A stretch of DNA of 64,000 nucleotides from Chloroflexota bacterium (GTDB taxonomy: Bacteria > Chloroflexota > Anaerolineae > Caldilineales > Caldilineaceae), in the NCBI GenBank assembly GCA_016861025.1, contig BOKO01000013.1, positions 100,630 through 164,629 of the forward strand. Reading direction: 5' to 3'. Below are positions 1-7,088 of the stretch, piece after piece (positions within the stretch are counted from its first letter, which is position 1; every line of letters starts with the position of its first letter). The notes beneath the pieces are model-generated. The model worked only from the letters and a program-made list of their open reading frames with translations, was not told the origin of the DNA and did not search any database. Made by a program: the position numbers and the translations under genes.

Positions 1-279
1 GGACAGTCCTTTCAGTCCGCACCAGGCGGCGCTCTCCGCCTTGGCGCCGTTGCAGAGCACGTACATCAGGCGCTGCCCGATCAGGTCTCCAAGATCGAGC
101 ATGCCTACCCATAAAGTGCCTTCGCGGTCCTTGTAGACGCGACTCGTCCAGGCCCTGTGCTTGCGGGAGGGCGACGTGAGCCATTTGTACAGGTTCGGGC
201 TATACATCGCGCCCTTGTTCGGATGAATGAGGGCGATGTCCAGACCATTGTGTTCGGAAATCGTTTCCATTGTTGTCAT
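1..279 (-). CDS. Unknown protein, C-terminus beyond the window edge
   Basis: The gene starts with ATG at 277-279 after AGGAG and reads to the window edge, giving 93 visible residues. The start overlaps the stop of the upstream zinc-ribbon gene by an ATGA overlap, so the two are translationally coupled. The visible part has the phrases HPNKGAMYSPNLYKWL and WTSRVYKDREGTLWVGMLDL, reading like a small soluble domain. I do not recognise the family. The 3' end is missing. Confidence 0.7.
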   Translation of the reverse strand, partial: MTTMETISEHNGLDIALIHPNKGAMYSPNLYKWLTSPSRKHRAWTSRVYKDREGTLWVGMLDLGDLIGQRLMYVLCNGAKAESAAWCGLKGLS

Positions 280-503
280 GCTCCTGGCCTGGACGTAGCG
301 TATGCGCTTCCTTTCTGCCCGGGTGCATTGCTCCCGGTGCAGGCTAAGCGATGGTCGGTTGCGTGCGGACAACGCTTGTTGCCGCATTTCGGGCAGAGGA
401 TCATTCTGGTCGTTTCGGCGGGGAAGAAGACGCCGAAGAGGATTGAGCCATCGTTCCTGTCCCTGAGGCATTGACGGCACGGGCATTGCTGTGTGTCGTT
501 CAT
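276..503 (-). CDS. Small Cys-rich zinc-ribbon-like protein
   Basis: 75 residues from ATG at 501-503. Two cysteine clusters (CPCRQC near residue 7 and CPKCGNKRCPHATDH near residue 36) suggest a small zinc-binding fold. The CPKCGNKRCPHATDHRLACTG block resembles small proteins that recur in phages and plasmids. The start lies only about six bases from a good -10 box, so the mRNA may be leaderless or nearly so. It is the first gene of an operon that runs off the left edge. Molecular function is unknown. Confidence 0.75.
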   Translation of the reverse strand: MNDTQQCPCRQCLRDRNDGSILFGVFFPAETTRMILCPKCGNKRCPHATDHRLACTGSNAPGQKGSAYATSRPGA

Positions 504-510
504 GACATGA

Positions 511-539
511 ATATACACGTCACGGCGTATATGCGTCAA
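511..539 (-). promoter_or_regulatory. Promoter with palindromic operator in the spacer
   Basis: On the minus strand a TTGACG -35 box and a TATATT -10 box are separated by 18 bases. The spacer and -10 region hold the inverted repeat ATATAC...GTATAT. The sequence aligns with the operator at 48396-48424 (15 of 21 bases over the core), suggesting that the same repressor controls both promoters. Confidence 0.6.
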
Positions 540-549
540 GGAAAGAAAG

Positions 550-948
550 CTACGATGGCGCCGACGCGTGCTGCTCGTATTGCGAGAAATCGATTTCCTG
601 AACCTCGATTTCGGCCTTGGTGGGTTCGACCTCGGTTTTGGCGTCCTGATCGGACCTTTGCTTGAAGCTTATGAAGAGCTGGACTTGTCGATCGAGCATT
701 CGGCGGGCTTTCTGCTCTATGTGCATCTGTGCCAGGGCGAGAGCTACCGCGCTCTCCTTCGGTTTGGAGGTAATTACGGCGAGGGCAACCAGGCAGGCAG
801 GGCGGTCGATCACCTCGCAGAGGCAATGATGACCCAGCTTCGCGAAGTATTCCGTCACCAGCTCAGATAGCCTGGCGCTGTACGGAAGGGCGGCTTCGGT
901 CTCAGCTTCGGCCTTAGCAATTCGCCCCAGCAGGAACAGGCGTTTCAT
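550..948 (-). CDS. Unknown helical protein with acidic tail
   Basis: 132 residues starting MKRLFLLGRIAKAE. The sequence is largely helical with alternating charges. It has a central segment (GHHCLCEVIDRPACLVALAVI) that looks like a hydrophobic core strand-helix, and a charged C-terminus (KTEVEPTKAEIEVQEIDF). The start overlaps the end of the upstream winged-helix-like gene by 35 bases. A longer in-frame start at 1008 would run inside that neighbour and is less likely. No family recognised. Confidence 0.6.
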   Translation of the reverse strand: MKRLFLLGRIAKAEAETEAALPYSARLSELVTEYFAKLGHHCLCEVIDRPACLVALAVITSKPKESAVALALAQMHIEQKARRMLDRQVQLFISFKQRSDQDAKTEVEPTKAEIEVQEIDFSQYEQHASAPS

Positions 949-1189
949 GGGAGTGCGTCTCGGTTTGTTGGAGGAGGGCGGCGGGCCAGTAGCGATAGCC
1001 GCTTCCATTGGAGCCGGTCCTGGCGATGGCTTTCTCGGTTGCCAGGCTGTCCAGGGCGGAGCAAAAATCGCGGCTGCAGGGGTGCTCTCCTATGGCGTAT
1101 GCGATCTGCTTTCGCGTAAGACCGCCGGTTTCCTCGACCTTTTCCTTAATCCGGGCTTTCAACTCTTCGATGTGCTTTCTTTTGAACAT
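914..1189 (-). CDS. Small winged-helix-like DNA-binding protein
   Basis: 91 residues from ATG at 1187-1189. After a basic N-terminal helix (FKRKHIEELKARIKEKVEE) comes GGLTRKQIAYAIGEHPCSRDFCSALDSLATEKAIARTGS, which reads as a winged helix: helix, turn, recognition helix, then a glycine-rich wing. This pattern is common in small regulators of phages and plasmids. DNA binding is inferred from pattern only. Confidence 0.65.
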   Translation of the reverse strand: MFKRKHIEELKARIKEKVEETGGLTRKQIAYAIGEHPCSRDFCSALDSLATEKAIARTGSNGSGYRYWPAALLQQTETHSHETPVPAGANC

Positions 1190-1220
1190 GGCGTCGTTCG
1201 TTGTCGGTAAAGTATGAGGG

Positions 1221-1562
1221 TCAGCATCGCGGCCGCGGCAGGTTCCGCGGGCGGGGAGGGGAGGGGCGGAACACCTGGCCGGGGCCTTTGGCCGCGATGA
1301 TCCCGCCGGCGCAGCTCAGCGCGTACTCGACGCGGGAGCCGTCCGGCATGGGAACGATCGCCTTGATCGGCATGACTTCCGGCGCATCCGGATCGGACAT
1401 CAGCCTGTCGAGATGATGGTCCGTGAGAATTCCGCTCCCGGTCCGGAATACGGCGCTCGTCTCGAGTTCCATTTCGATGTTCTGGCGCAGATAGCGCAGG
1501 GCGCAGCGAAACGCGGGCTCGCCGCTTGAGAATTTCTCCAGATTGTCGTCGGGTCGGATCAT
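1221..1562 (-). CDS. Unknown 113-residue protein
   Basis: ATG at 1560-1562 follows GAGG. The N-terminal half is helical (EPAFRCALRYLRQNIEMELETSAVF). The C-terminal half has a strand-rich segment (PIKAIVPMPDGSRVEYALSCAGGIIAAKG) before a Pro/Arg-rich tail. A CATAAT -10-like box lies about 35 bases upstream (1599-1604), so this may start a transcription unit. No family recognised. Confidence 0.6.
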   Translation of the reverse strand: MIRPDDNLEKFSSGEPAFRCALRYLRQNIEMELETSAVFRTGSGILTDHHLDRLMSDPDAPEVMPIKAIVPMPDGSRVEYALSCAGGIIAAKGPGQVFRPSPPRPRNLPRPRC

Positions 1563-1613
1563 GAGGGCCTCGATTTTCTGGCGGTGCGCCTAATTTAGAT
1601 TATGACAAATGAT

Positions 1614-1856
1614 TTATTGGGGCGCCTTCAGGCGCTTTTCCGCGCGCCGCCGGCGCCGGGCTTCGGCCTTGGCGAGCGCGATGGCATCCTTTTCGGCGCG
1701 ACGCCCACGGTTGTCCGGCACGCCGGCGGGAACGCCGGGAAATCCATCGTGATCGCGACGGCGGCGAATCCCGAATATCGGGACGACGGGCGTCGTTGCC
1801 AGGAGCGCCGCCGCGACGAGCATGAGGGAACCGGATTTTTTCATGCGCGGCATCAT
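1614..1856 (-). CDS. Small secreted or envelope protein with basic tail
   Basis: 80 residues. MKKSGSLMLVAAALLATTPVVPIFGI is a typical Sec signal: a basic start then a hydrophobic core. The mature part is short and very Arg/Lys-rich. Start 1856 makes an ATGA overlap with the upstream stop; the inner ATG at 1842-1844 gives a better signal-peptide N-terminus and is a real alternative. Function unknown. Confidence 0.6.
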   Translation of the reverse strand: MMPRMKKSGSLMLVAAALLATTPVVPIFGIRRRRDHDGFPGVPAGVPDNRGRRAEKDAIALAKAEARRRRRAEKRLKAPQ

Positions 1857-2491
1857 CGCGGCGCGCCGGCGCGCGATAACCCGGCGCGTGCGCCATCTGA
1901 AAAATCATCTTCCTCGGTACCAAGCACCCGACACCCCGGGTAAGCGTTCTCCGCCTGTTCGATGGCATGGTCCATGTCCTCGGCCTGGCATTCGAAGGCG
2001 ATGGGGGTTTGATCGAGAGACTCGTCGTCCGGTCGCTCGATCAGCATCATCCTGAAAGGTTTGAGACGGTCGGAGCGGTCCAGAAGCTCCTCGATCAACG
2101 GATCGGCGATTTCCTGCCCGCCCACGATATAGTCGGCGATGGTGCGCGCCTTTGCCGAGAGTTCCTCTCCTTTTCGCCACAGGTCTTTCAGCGCCCAATG
2201 CAATCCGACCCTGAGCCACGGTTCGGCGTCGGCGTGGGCAATTCGGCGAAGATCGCGAAATCTCCGGCAGAGCTCAACCTGATTCAGGTCTTTCCCTCCC
2301 TCGAGGCTATCGCGGACTTCATGGGCGAAGCTCGTCGGCATCCCAACAAGGGAACCGGCGTAGCGGCCGTGACGGGCGAAATAATTTCTCTGGGCCTGCG
2401 CGTATTCCGCCTCGCTCATGGCCACCAGCGCTGCCGGATCGGCAGAGGGAGGGTTGGACAGTTCCTTTGTCGAGACTTGGACCGTCTTCAT
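1853..2491 (-). CDS. Orphan protein with FECQAEDxDHA C-terminal module
   Basis: 212 residues from ATG at 2489-2491, in an ATGA overlap with the previous gene. The C-terminal 60 residues (PFRMMLIERP...IAFECQAEDMDHAIEQAENAYPG) closely match the end of the protein at 16765-17751. This marks a shared module that occurs at least twice in the window. The N-terminal part is helical (AEYAQAQRNYFARHGRYAG). The open frame continues upstream to 3568, but that extension lies inside neighbouring genes and is a shadow. Function unknown. Confidence 0.7.
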   Translation of the reverse strand: MKTVQVSTKELSNPPSADPAALVAMSEAEYAQAQRNYFARHGRYAGSLVGMPTSFAHEVRDSLEGGKDLNQVELCRRFRDLRRIAHADAEPWLRVGLHWALKDLWRKGEELSAKARTIADYIVGGQEIADPLIEELLDRSDRLKPFRMMLIERPDDESLDQTPIAFECQAEDMDHAIEQAENAYPGCRVLGTEEDDFSDGARAGLSRAGAPR

Positions 2492-3243
2492 CGCGCGCGC
2501 ATTCCAGAGGTTTTCGTGCACTTCGATTCGCATCCCTTGATGATTTCCTGCATCAACAGGTAGCACTTCGGCGCCCTTCCCGCCGGCGCCTCTTCGCGAT
2601 AAAGGGCTTCGAGCTCCTCCCATCTGTCGACCAGGGCCGCCCAGGTCGGCGACACCGTGCGCATTTCCGACAGGCGCACGCGCGCCTCCGGAACCTTCTC
2701 CATCAGCCGGATGCAGCGGCCGAGGTCCGACGGGTCGTGCGGGAAATTTCCCCTCTCCGCCCATTTGTTGTAGTCGCGCCTGTCGCCGAAATCGAAGAGC
2801 TTTTTGCAGATTGCCTCGGAGGAGATGCCCGTGTCTCCGGAGGCAAACCATTCTTCGAGCCTGCGCTCCAGCGACCCGGTCGGTAGATCTTCTGACTGCG
2901 AGCCCCTGACCTTCAAAGGAAAGGTGTCGGACATGATCAGCTTTCCGAAAGGATCGAGCCCGACGTAGTGGATCTTCCCGTCGGCCATGCCGAGCTTGCG
3001 CTGATCGCCGCGCCGCATCATGAAAACCTGAAACTTCTTGATGAGCGAATCGGCCCGTTCCTCGTCCAGGATGGGGCACTTGTGATCGGCCACGGTCTGC
3101 AACCCCGGGAAGTGAATCAGGGCGAGGCCGTTCAGGGCGTCCATTGAGGTGCCCCTGGGAAGGGTCTTCAGAACTTTCGACATCAGGCGCATGTCGATGC
3201 CTTCGCGAAGGCTTCCGGCGTCGAGCGAGTAAGCGTTGAACAT
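2488..3243 (-). CDS. Unknown 251-residue cytoplasmic protein
   Basis: The gene starts at ATG 3241-3243 and overlaps the next gene by four bases. It has no signal peptide or membrane segment. Notable stretches are ADSLIKKFQVFMMRRGD, DGKIHYVGLDPFGKLIMSD and the helical LEEWFASGDTGISSEAICKKLFDF. The C-terminus is Cys/Lys-rich. I do not recognise a family. It belongs to the tightly packed operon that runs leftward from about 6.5 kb. Confidence 0.65.
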   Translation of the reverse strand: MFNAYSLDAGSLREGIDMRLMSKVLKTLPRGTSMDALNGLALIHFPGLQTVADHKCPILDEERADSLIKKFQVFMMRRGDQRKLGMADGKIHYVGLDPFGKLIMSDTFPLKVRGSQSEDLPTGSLERRLEEWFASGDTGISSEAICKKLFDFGDRRDYNKWAERGNFPHDPSDLGRCIRLMEKVPEARVRLSEMRTVSPTWAALVDRWEELEALYREEAPAGRAPKCYLLMQEIIKGCESKCTKTSGMRAR

Positions 3244-3260
3244 GGCGTACGGCCTCCAGG

Positions 3261-3647
3261 TTACGACCGCGGCCGCGCCGCAGCCGGCGAAGAATCGGCC
3301 AGACGGTCCGCGTAGCCCAGCCGCTCGGCGAGGTCGCGGAAGCGTTCCGGTATGCGCCCGGTTTTTCCGGGGTCGTCCTTGAAATTGTCGTCGTCGAAGA
3401 CTTCCATATCGACTTCACTGTCGCACACGTGCTCCGCCACGCCGCCATTGATGACCACAAGCGCCCGGCTCCGCGGAACCGCTTCGCGCAGTTCGGCGGC
3501 GGCGTCGGCGGCCGCCGCCATCTTGTGCAGTTCCTCGGCCGCCTTCTTGCGGCCCTCCGGAGTTCCATCGGACAGGACGGCGAGAAGCATCGGGAGAGCG
3601 CCGCGCCAGGTGAGTTTGAGATCGATCGTATCCGTGCCTTGGGACAT
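3261..3647 (-). CDS. Accessory protein with a VVINGGV-type domain
   Basis: 128 residues from ATG at 3645-3647, with a strong GGAGGTAAGG ribosome site that fixes the start. The N-terminal helix region (TWRGALPMLLAVLSDG...AAEELHKMAAAADAAAEL) is typical of plasmid and phage accessory proteins. It is followed by RALVVINGGVAEHVC...DMEVFDDDNF, a short beta domain of the same style as VVFLRDNVIDEVI in the protein at 11210-12445. Function unknown. Confidence 0.7.
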   Translation of the reverse strand: MSQGTDTIDLKLTWRGALPMLLAVLSDGTPEGRKKAAEELHKMAAAADAAAELREAVPRSRALVVINGGVAEHVCDSEVDMEVFDDDNFKDDPGKTGRIPERFRDLAERLGYADRLADSSPAAARPRS

Positions 3648-3652
3648 TTTCC

Positions 3653-4183
3653 TTACCTCCGGAATTGGCGCGGCGCGGCCGCGCGGTTCTTCGCGCCATG
3701 CTGGTGTTGGGGCCGGGATTGCGGCATGGCCGCGCACAGCACCCGGACATGGGTTGCCCCGAAATCGAAAACCGCGACACCCAAGCGGTGGAAACCATCC
3801 TCGATATGAAGGCGGCCGCCTCTGATCGTGGCCAGAATGGGAGATTGCATCAGCGCCGAATCGGCGCCGCCGGATTCGGACATCCATTGCCGTATGGCGG
3901 CGCAACGCGCCCGCTCTTCATCGAGCCAGGAAGCACCGTAGAAGGGACGCCACAGCCGCATGAGGTGACCGTCCAGGCTGTCGGACAGGGGGCCGAATTC
4001 GGCGGCCGGCACAAGGCATTCGCGCCAGTCCAGAGCGGCCGCCGAGACCCCTTCCTCCTCTTCGAAATCATCGTCGAGAATGAACTCGGCGTCCCCGCTC
4101 CGGCGCTGGATGTCCGCAACGGGCGCCCCCGTGGAGAACCAGCCCGGGGCGAATGCCTTGGGTTGGAACGAAGCTTCGCTCAT
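3653..4183 (-). CDS. ParB/sulfiredoxin-like fold protein (tentative)
   Basis: 176 residues; ATG at 4181-4183 overlaps the methyltransferase stop as ATGA. The C-terminal part contains PILATIRGGRLHIEDGFHRLGVAVFDFGATHVRVLCA. Its GR....DGFHR core resembles the nucleotide-binding loop of ParB/Srx-like domains in mobile elements. The N-terminal half is acidic (ILDDDFEEEEG). Tight coupling to the DNA methyltransferase suggests a related role, but no activity can be proven from sequence. Confidence 0.6.
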   Translation of the reverse strand: MSEASFQPKAFAPGWFSTGAPVADIQRRSGDAEFILDDDFEEEEGVSAAALDWRECLVPAAEFGPLSDSLDGHLMRLWRPFYGASWLDEERARCAAIRQWMSESGGADSALMQSPILATIRGGRLHIEDGFHRLGVAVFDFGATHVRVLCAAMPQSRPQHQHGAKNRAAAPRQFRR

Positions 4184-5616
4184 CCCGACACTTTCTGCTT
4201 GCGCAATGCGGCCTGTTCGCCGGCCTGGGAGCCTATCGCCCGTACCTTGTCCCTGAACTGGGCGATGAGCGATGATCCGATCCTGTTGCCAACGGCCTGA
4301 AACGGGTCGTAGATGATTCCCTGGCCCAGCAGTTCATGCGCGGTGGTCTCGGAGAGGCCTTCGACCAGATGATCGGGCACCCCCTTGATTCTTGCGTGCT
4401 CCGCCGCCGAGAATTTCCTGAGAAGTTCCGGGTTGGACGGATGCCTGAGATAGGGATCGGTCGAGCCCCCCTTGTGGTATCCCTTGCGGATTGTCGGTAC
4501 CGAAGTCGACTCCGGGGTGACTGTCTGCATGCGGAACCCCTTGCCGTCCGCCGCGTCTCGCGTCTCCTTGTCCTTGAGATACTTGAACGCGGACCAACGG
4601 GGATCATCCTCCGGGACGTTGTCGAGGAAGTCTCCGAGGCGCTTCACGACCGTGACCGTGGGTTGCAGCTGGTCGAAGGAGAATTCAAGGCCCTCGGTAG
4701 TGGCCACCATGCACCAGCGTTCGCGGTTTTCCAGGCAGCCGAAATCCTTTCCGCTCAGGATGGCTTCATGCACCGTGTAGCCCATGTCGCGCAGCTGGTG
4801 GCGCAGGATATGCGCCGAAGCCGACGTGGCGTATTGGGGGACGTTTTCGAGGAGGACCACCGCCGCCTGGGTCTTGTTGAGGATGATGAGAGCCGAGACG
4901 ACAAGGTGCCCCACTTCCGGGTGCGCTTCGGGCATGTCTAGACCGCGCTTGGCGCGGCCGGCCACGGAGGCGCCCGAGCATGGGAGTCCCATTTCAAGGA
5001 GATCGACACGTGGAATGTGGGCCGAGGCCTTGTCGTCGAGGGCGAACTCCTGCATCGGGGCGGATACCGGGATGGTGTTCTCGTCCCATGCGTCGTTCAT
5101 TTCGGCCGCCTGCTCGATGAGATCCTCCCGGATCTCGTTGGCGAAAGCGAGGCGGGTTTTCACGCCGGCCTGCTTGAGGCCTTCGTGCACGGCGTGCGAG
5201 AGCACGCCGCCGCCATGGGAGAGGCTCCCGAGGAGCAGCGGGTCGCCGCTCTCGATCTTCCTGCGGATGCGTTGGAATCGCTCCTGCTTGCGAAGCTCCG
5301 AGGCAAGGGGGAGGAGATAAATGGCGTCGTTTGCAACCACCACGCGCACGGCGGCCATACCGTCGAAGGCAGCCAGCAATTCCTTCGAATTGATGTCTAT
5401 GACCGGATGATCCCGGTCGCCCTTCTTCTTGGCGGATACCACCCTGGAGCCGTCCTTGTTGGCCTGCAGGACTACCGTGTGGCCGTCGATCACCACATCG
5501 TATTTCTGGCCCGGCAGGAATCCGGCGCGCGCGGCCTGGCTCCCCTCGAGCCAGAAGCGCGGCGCGCCGCGGTGGTTGCCAATGCGCTTCACATAGTAGC
5601 CGCGGAGTCTCGACAC
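4180..5616 (-). CDS. DNA (cytosine-5) methyltransferase with extra N-terminal domain
   Basis: 478 residues from a GTG start at 5614-5616 with GAGAGG upstream. The catalytic part has the C5-MTase order: SAM-binding GSLSHGGGVLSHAV near 130-143, the catalytic Pro-Cys loop MGLPCSGAS (Cys about 213), the ENV motif LLENVP (Glu about 257), and NRERWCMVAT. About 110 residues precede it, beginning with a segment like a SymE/AbrB-type barrel (FWLEGSQAARAGFLPGQKYDVVI). It probably methylates cytosine in a specific DNA site; no cognate restriction enzyme is visible. The downstream Srx-like gene is coupled to it. Confidence 0.88.
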   Translation of the reverse strand: MSRLRGYYVKRIGNHRGAPRFWLEGSQAARAGFLPGQKYDVVIDGHTVVLQANKDGSRVVSAKKKGDRDHPVIDINSKELLAAFDGMAAVRVVVANDAIYLLPLASELRKQERFQRIRRKIESGDPLLLGSLSHGGGVLSHAVHEGLKQAGVKTRLAFANEIREDLIEQAAEMNDAWDENTIPVSAPMQEFALDDKASAHIPRVDLLEMGLPCSGASVAGRAKRGLDMPEAHPEVGHLVVSALIILNKTQAAVVLLENVPQYATSASAHILRHQLRDMGYTVHEAILSGKDFGCLENRERWCMVATTEGLEFSFDQLQPTVTVVKRLGDFLDNVPEDDPRWSAFKYLKDKETRDAADGKGFRMQTVTPESTSVPTIRKGYHKGGSTDPYLRHPSNPELLRKFSAAEHARIKGVPDHLVEGLSETTAHELLGQGIIYDPFQAVGNRIGSSLIAQFRDKVRAIGSQAGEQAALRKQKVSG

Positions 5617-5618
5617 GA

Positions 5619-5957
5619 TTACCTCTCAGGGGCGGTCAGTTTGGAGCCTGGGCATCGATCGATGTATCCCCAAATTTCACGTACGAGGCTTGCGTCATCC
5701 TTCGAGATGATCCGCATGCGACTTCTCAGCGAATCGGCCGGGTACCCCTCCCTTACGAGCCCTCCGAAGGATTCCTCGAGAAACGAGGAGGCGTAGCCTT
5801 GAGTGCCGTCGAGCACCACCACGACGGTTTTGCCGGTTCCCAACGCGGGCAACAGGAAGTCCGTTCTGAAGCGTTCCGCGGAATCGGGGCCGTCGCTCCG
5901 CCGCCGCCCCGCCGGCGAGATGGAGAAATCCCTGGCGACGCCGATGACTTCGGTCAT
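5619..5957 (-). CDS. STAS-like DUF4325 family protein
   Basis: 112 residues. The pattern VARDFS...GRRRSDGPDSAERFRTDFLLPAL, then TVVVVLDGTQGYASSFLEESFGGLVREG, matches the STAS-like DUF4325 family. These are small domains thought to act as switch partners and often found near regulators or DNA-modification genes. It overlaps the upstream gene by four bases and ends two bases before the methyltransferase start, so it is part of the same operon. The exact role is unknown. Confidence 0.8.
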   Translation of the reverse strand: MTEVIGVARDFSISPAGRRRSDGPDSAERFRTDFLLPALGTGKTVVVVLDGTQGYASSFLEESFGGLVREGYPADSLRSRMRIISKDDASLVREIWGYIDRCPGSKLTAPER

Positions 5958-6535
5958 GCCCGGCTCCGCGGCGAGCGCCGGTCAAGCGAGGACGCATCGT
6001 CGCGCTCGGGCGCGGTCCTGACCGGCTCTCCGTCGCGCAGGCACCGGCCGGCGGGAACCTCATGGAGGCGGATATCCTCCAGATACTCGGCGAACCAGTC
6101 AGGTTCGATCTGGGTGTCGACGGCATGGCCGGCAAGGCCGTCCGTCATGGCTTTGAGTGCGGATTCCCGGCTTGGGCCGGCGGCGAGAAAGGTAAAGTTG
6201 CGCGTATCGAGTGTGGCGACGAAAACCGAAAGGTCCGCGGGCTCTCCCGGCATGAACTGCGCACGAAGGAGGCGGCGCCAATTGATCGGATAGTCCTTGC
6301 CCATGCCCTGGCCGCAGTCCTCTTCGATCAAGGCGGCAACCCTGTCGCCGATACCGCCGAAGGCGTACGCGATGCCGGCAAGGTTGGACGGGGGGAGCTT
6401 CAAAAGGGGGCGCCCGTCATCGCCATAGGCGGCGACCCAGAAGATGTCGGTCTCGAATTCCCCGGGCGCGCCCTCCTTCGGAGCGCGGCCGTACTGGATC
6501 TCCTTTACCTGGGACAGGTCATCCAGCGGTTCCAT
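5954..6535 (-). CDS. Unknown protein, first gene of the methyltransferase operon
   Basis: 193 residues from ATG at 6533-6535. No signal or membrane segment is seen. Central strands (TDIFWVAAYGDDGRPLLKLPP, DLSVFVATLDTRNFTFLAAGPS) suggest a compact alpha/beta protein. It directly follows the promoter element at 6550-6562 with a leader of only about eight bases, and overlaps the STAS-like gene by ATGA. It is probably the first gene of a unit continuing through the methyltransferase. No family recognised. Confidence 0.7.
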   Translation of the reverse strand: MEPLDDLSQVKEIQYGRAPKEGAPGEFETDIFWVAAYGDDGRPLLKLPPSNLAGIAYAFGGIGDRVAALIEEDCGQGMGKDYPINWRRLLRAQFMPGEPADLSVFVATLDTRNFTFLAAGPSRESALKAMTDGLAGHAVDTQIEPDWFAEYLEDIRLHEVPAGRCLRDGEPVRTAPERDDASSLDRRSPRSRA

Positions 6536-6549
6536 AAAAATTCCGTGCC

Positions 6550-6562
6550 GTTATTACGATAC
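6550..6562 (-). promoter_or_regulatory. GTATCGW-type promoter element
   Basis: The minus strand reads GTATCGTAATAAC about 15 bases before the ATG at 6535. It is one of five close copies of a 13-base element that combines GTATCG with a TATAAT-like -10 box. The short distance to the start codon suggests a very short leader. Confidence 0.55.
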
Positions 6563-6607
6563 GCATTTTTAACACGATTCTTCGACGATTTCAACAGGGC
6601 CGCCAAC

Positions 6608-6629
6608 TAAAAACCCGCCGAAGCGGGTT
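6608..6629 (-). terminator. Intrinsic terminator after the lipoprotein gene
   Basis: The minus strand reads AACCCGC-TTCG-GCGGGTT followed by TTT. This is a 7-bp stem closed by a UUCG tetraloop with a short U tract, 27 bases after the lipoprotein stop. It separates that gene from the promoter of the 6535 operon. Confidence 0.85.
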
Positions 6630-6655
6630 CCTAGTTCTGGGCGAACGCGACGCGG

Positions 6656-6994
6656 TCAGATTACGCCGCGGCAGCCCTTTTTCTTGGCGAGGTCCATCAT
6701 GTTCTGACGGCGGTCCCGCGCGGCGTTGATGGCCTCCTCGGTGTTGGCGTAGGTGCCCAGCAGCGCAGGCCAGAAAAAGATCGCCGCGGCGACGTTCGTT
6801 CCGGTGACGGTGCGTTCCTTGCGGGCCTCCTTCTCGAATCGCTCCGCTTCGGCGATTTCGTCCTTGATTGCGCTGCAGCTGAGCGATTCGTCGCCGACCT
6901 TGCGCGTGTCGACCACCGTCGGCGTGGCGCAGCCGGCCGCGAGTACCGAGAGGGCGAGACCGAGGACGGCGACCATGTTCTTCCTGAAATCCAT
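6656..6994 (-). CDS. Small lipoprotein
   Basis: 112 residues from ATG at 6992-6994 with AAGGGAT upstream. MDFRKNMVAVLGLALSVLAAGC is a lipoprotein signal with lipobox LAAGC. The mature part holds a helix (KDEIAEAERFEKEARKER), a hydrophobic stretch (GTNVAAAIFFWPALLGTYA) that could span or dip into a membrane, and a C-terminal charged helix. The pattern resembles small lipoproteins of mobile elements. Role unknown, envelope location likely. Confidence 0.8.
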   Translation of the reverse strand: MDFRKNMVAVLGLALSVLAAGCATPTVVDTRKVGDESLSCSAIKDEIAEAERFEKEARKERTVTGTNVAAAIFFWPALLGTYANTEEAINAARDRRQNMMDLAKKKGCRGVI

Positions 6995-7088
6995 CTGTAT
7001 CCCTTTCAATTGGATAAGAAAACAAAAATCCGCATCACTATCAGGATACAAAATATCAGAACCGCCATGTGTCGCGCAAGTTAAAGTT

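Noticed and set aside
2492..3568. Upstream extension of the 1853-2491 frame to a 571-residue protein
   Set aside because: The extension runs through two genes with clear starts, and its sequence is Arg/Pro/Gly shadow-like.
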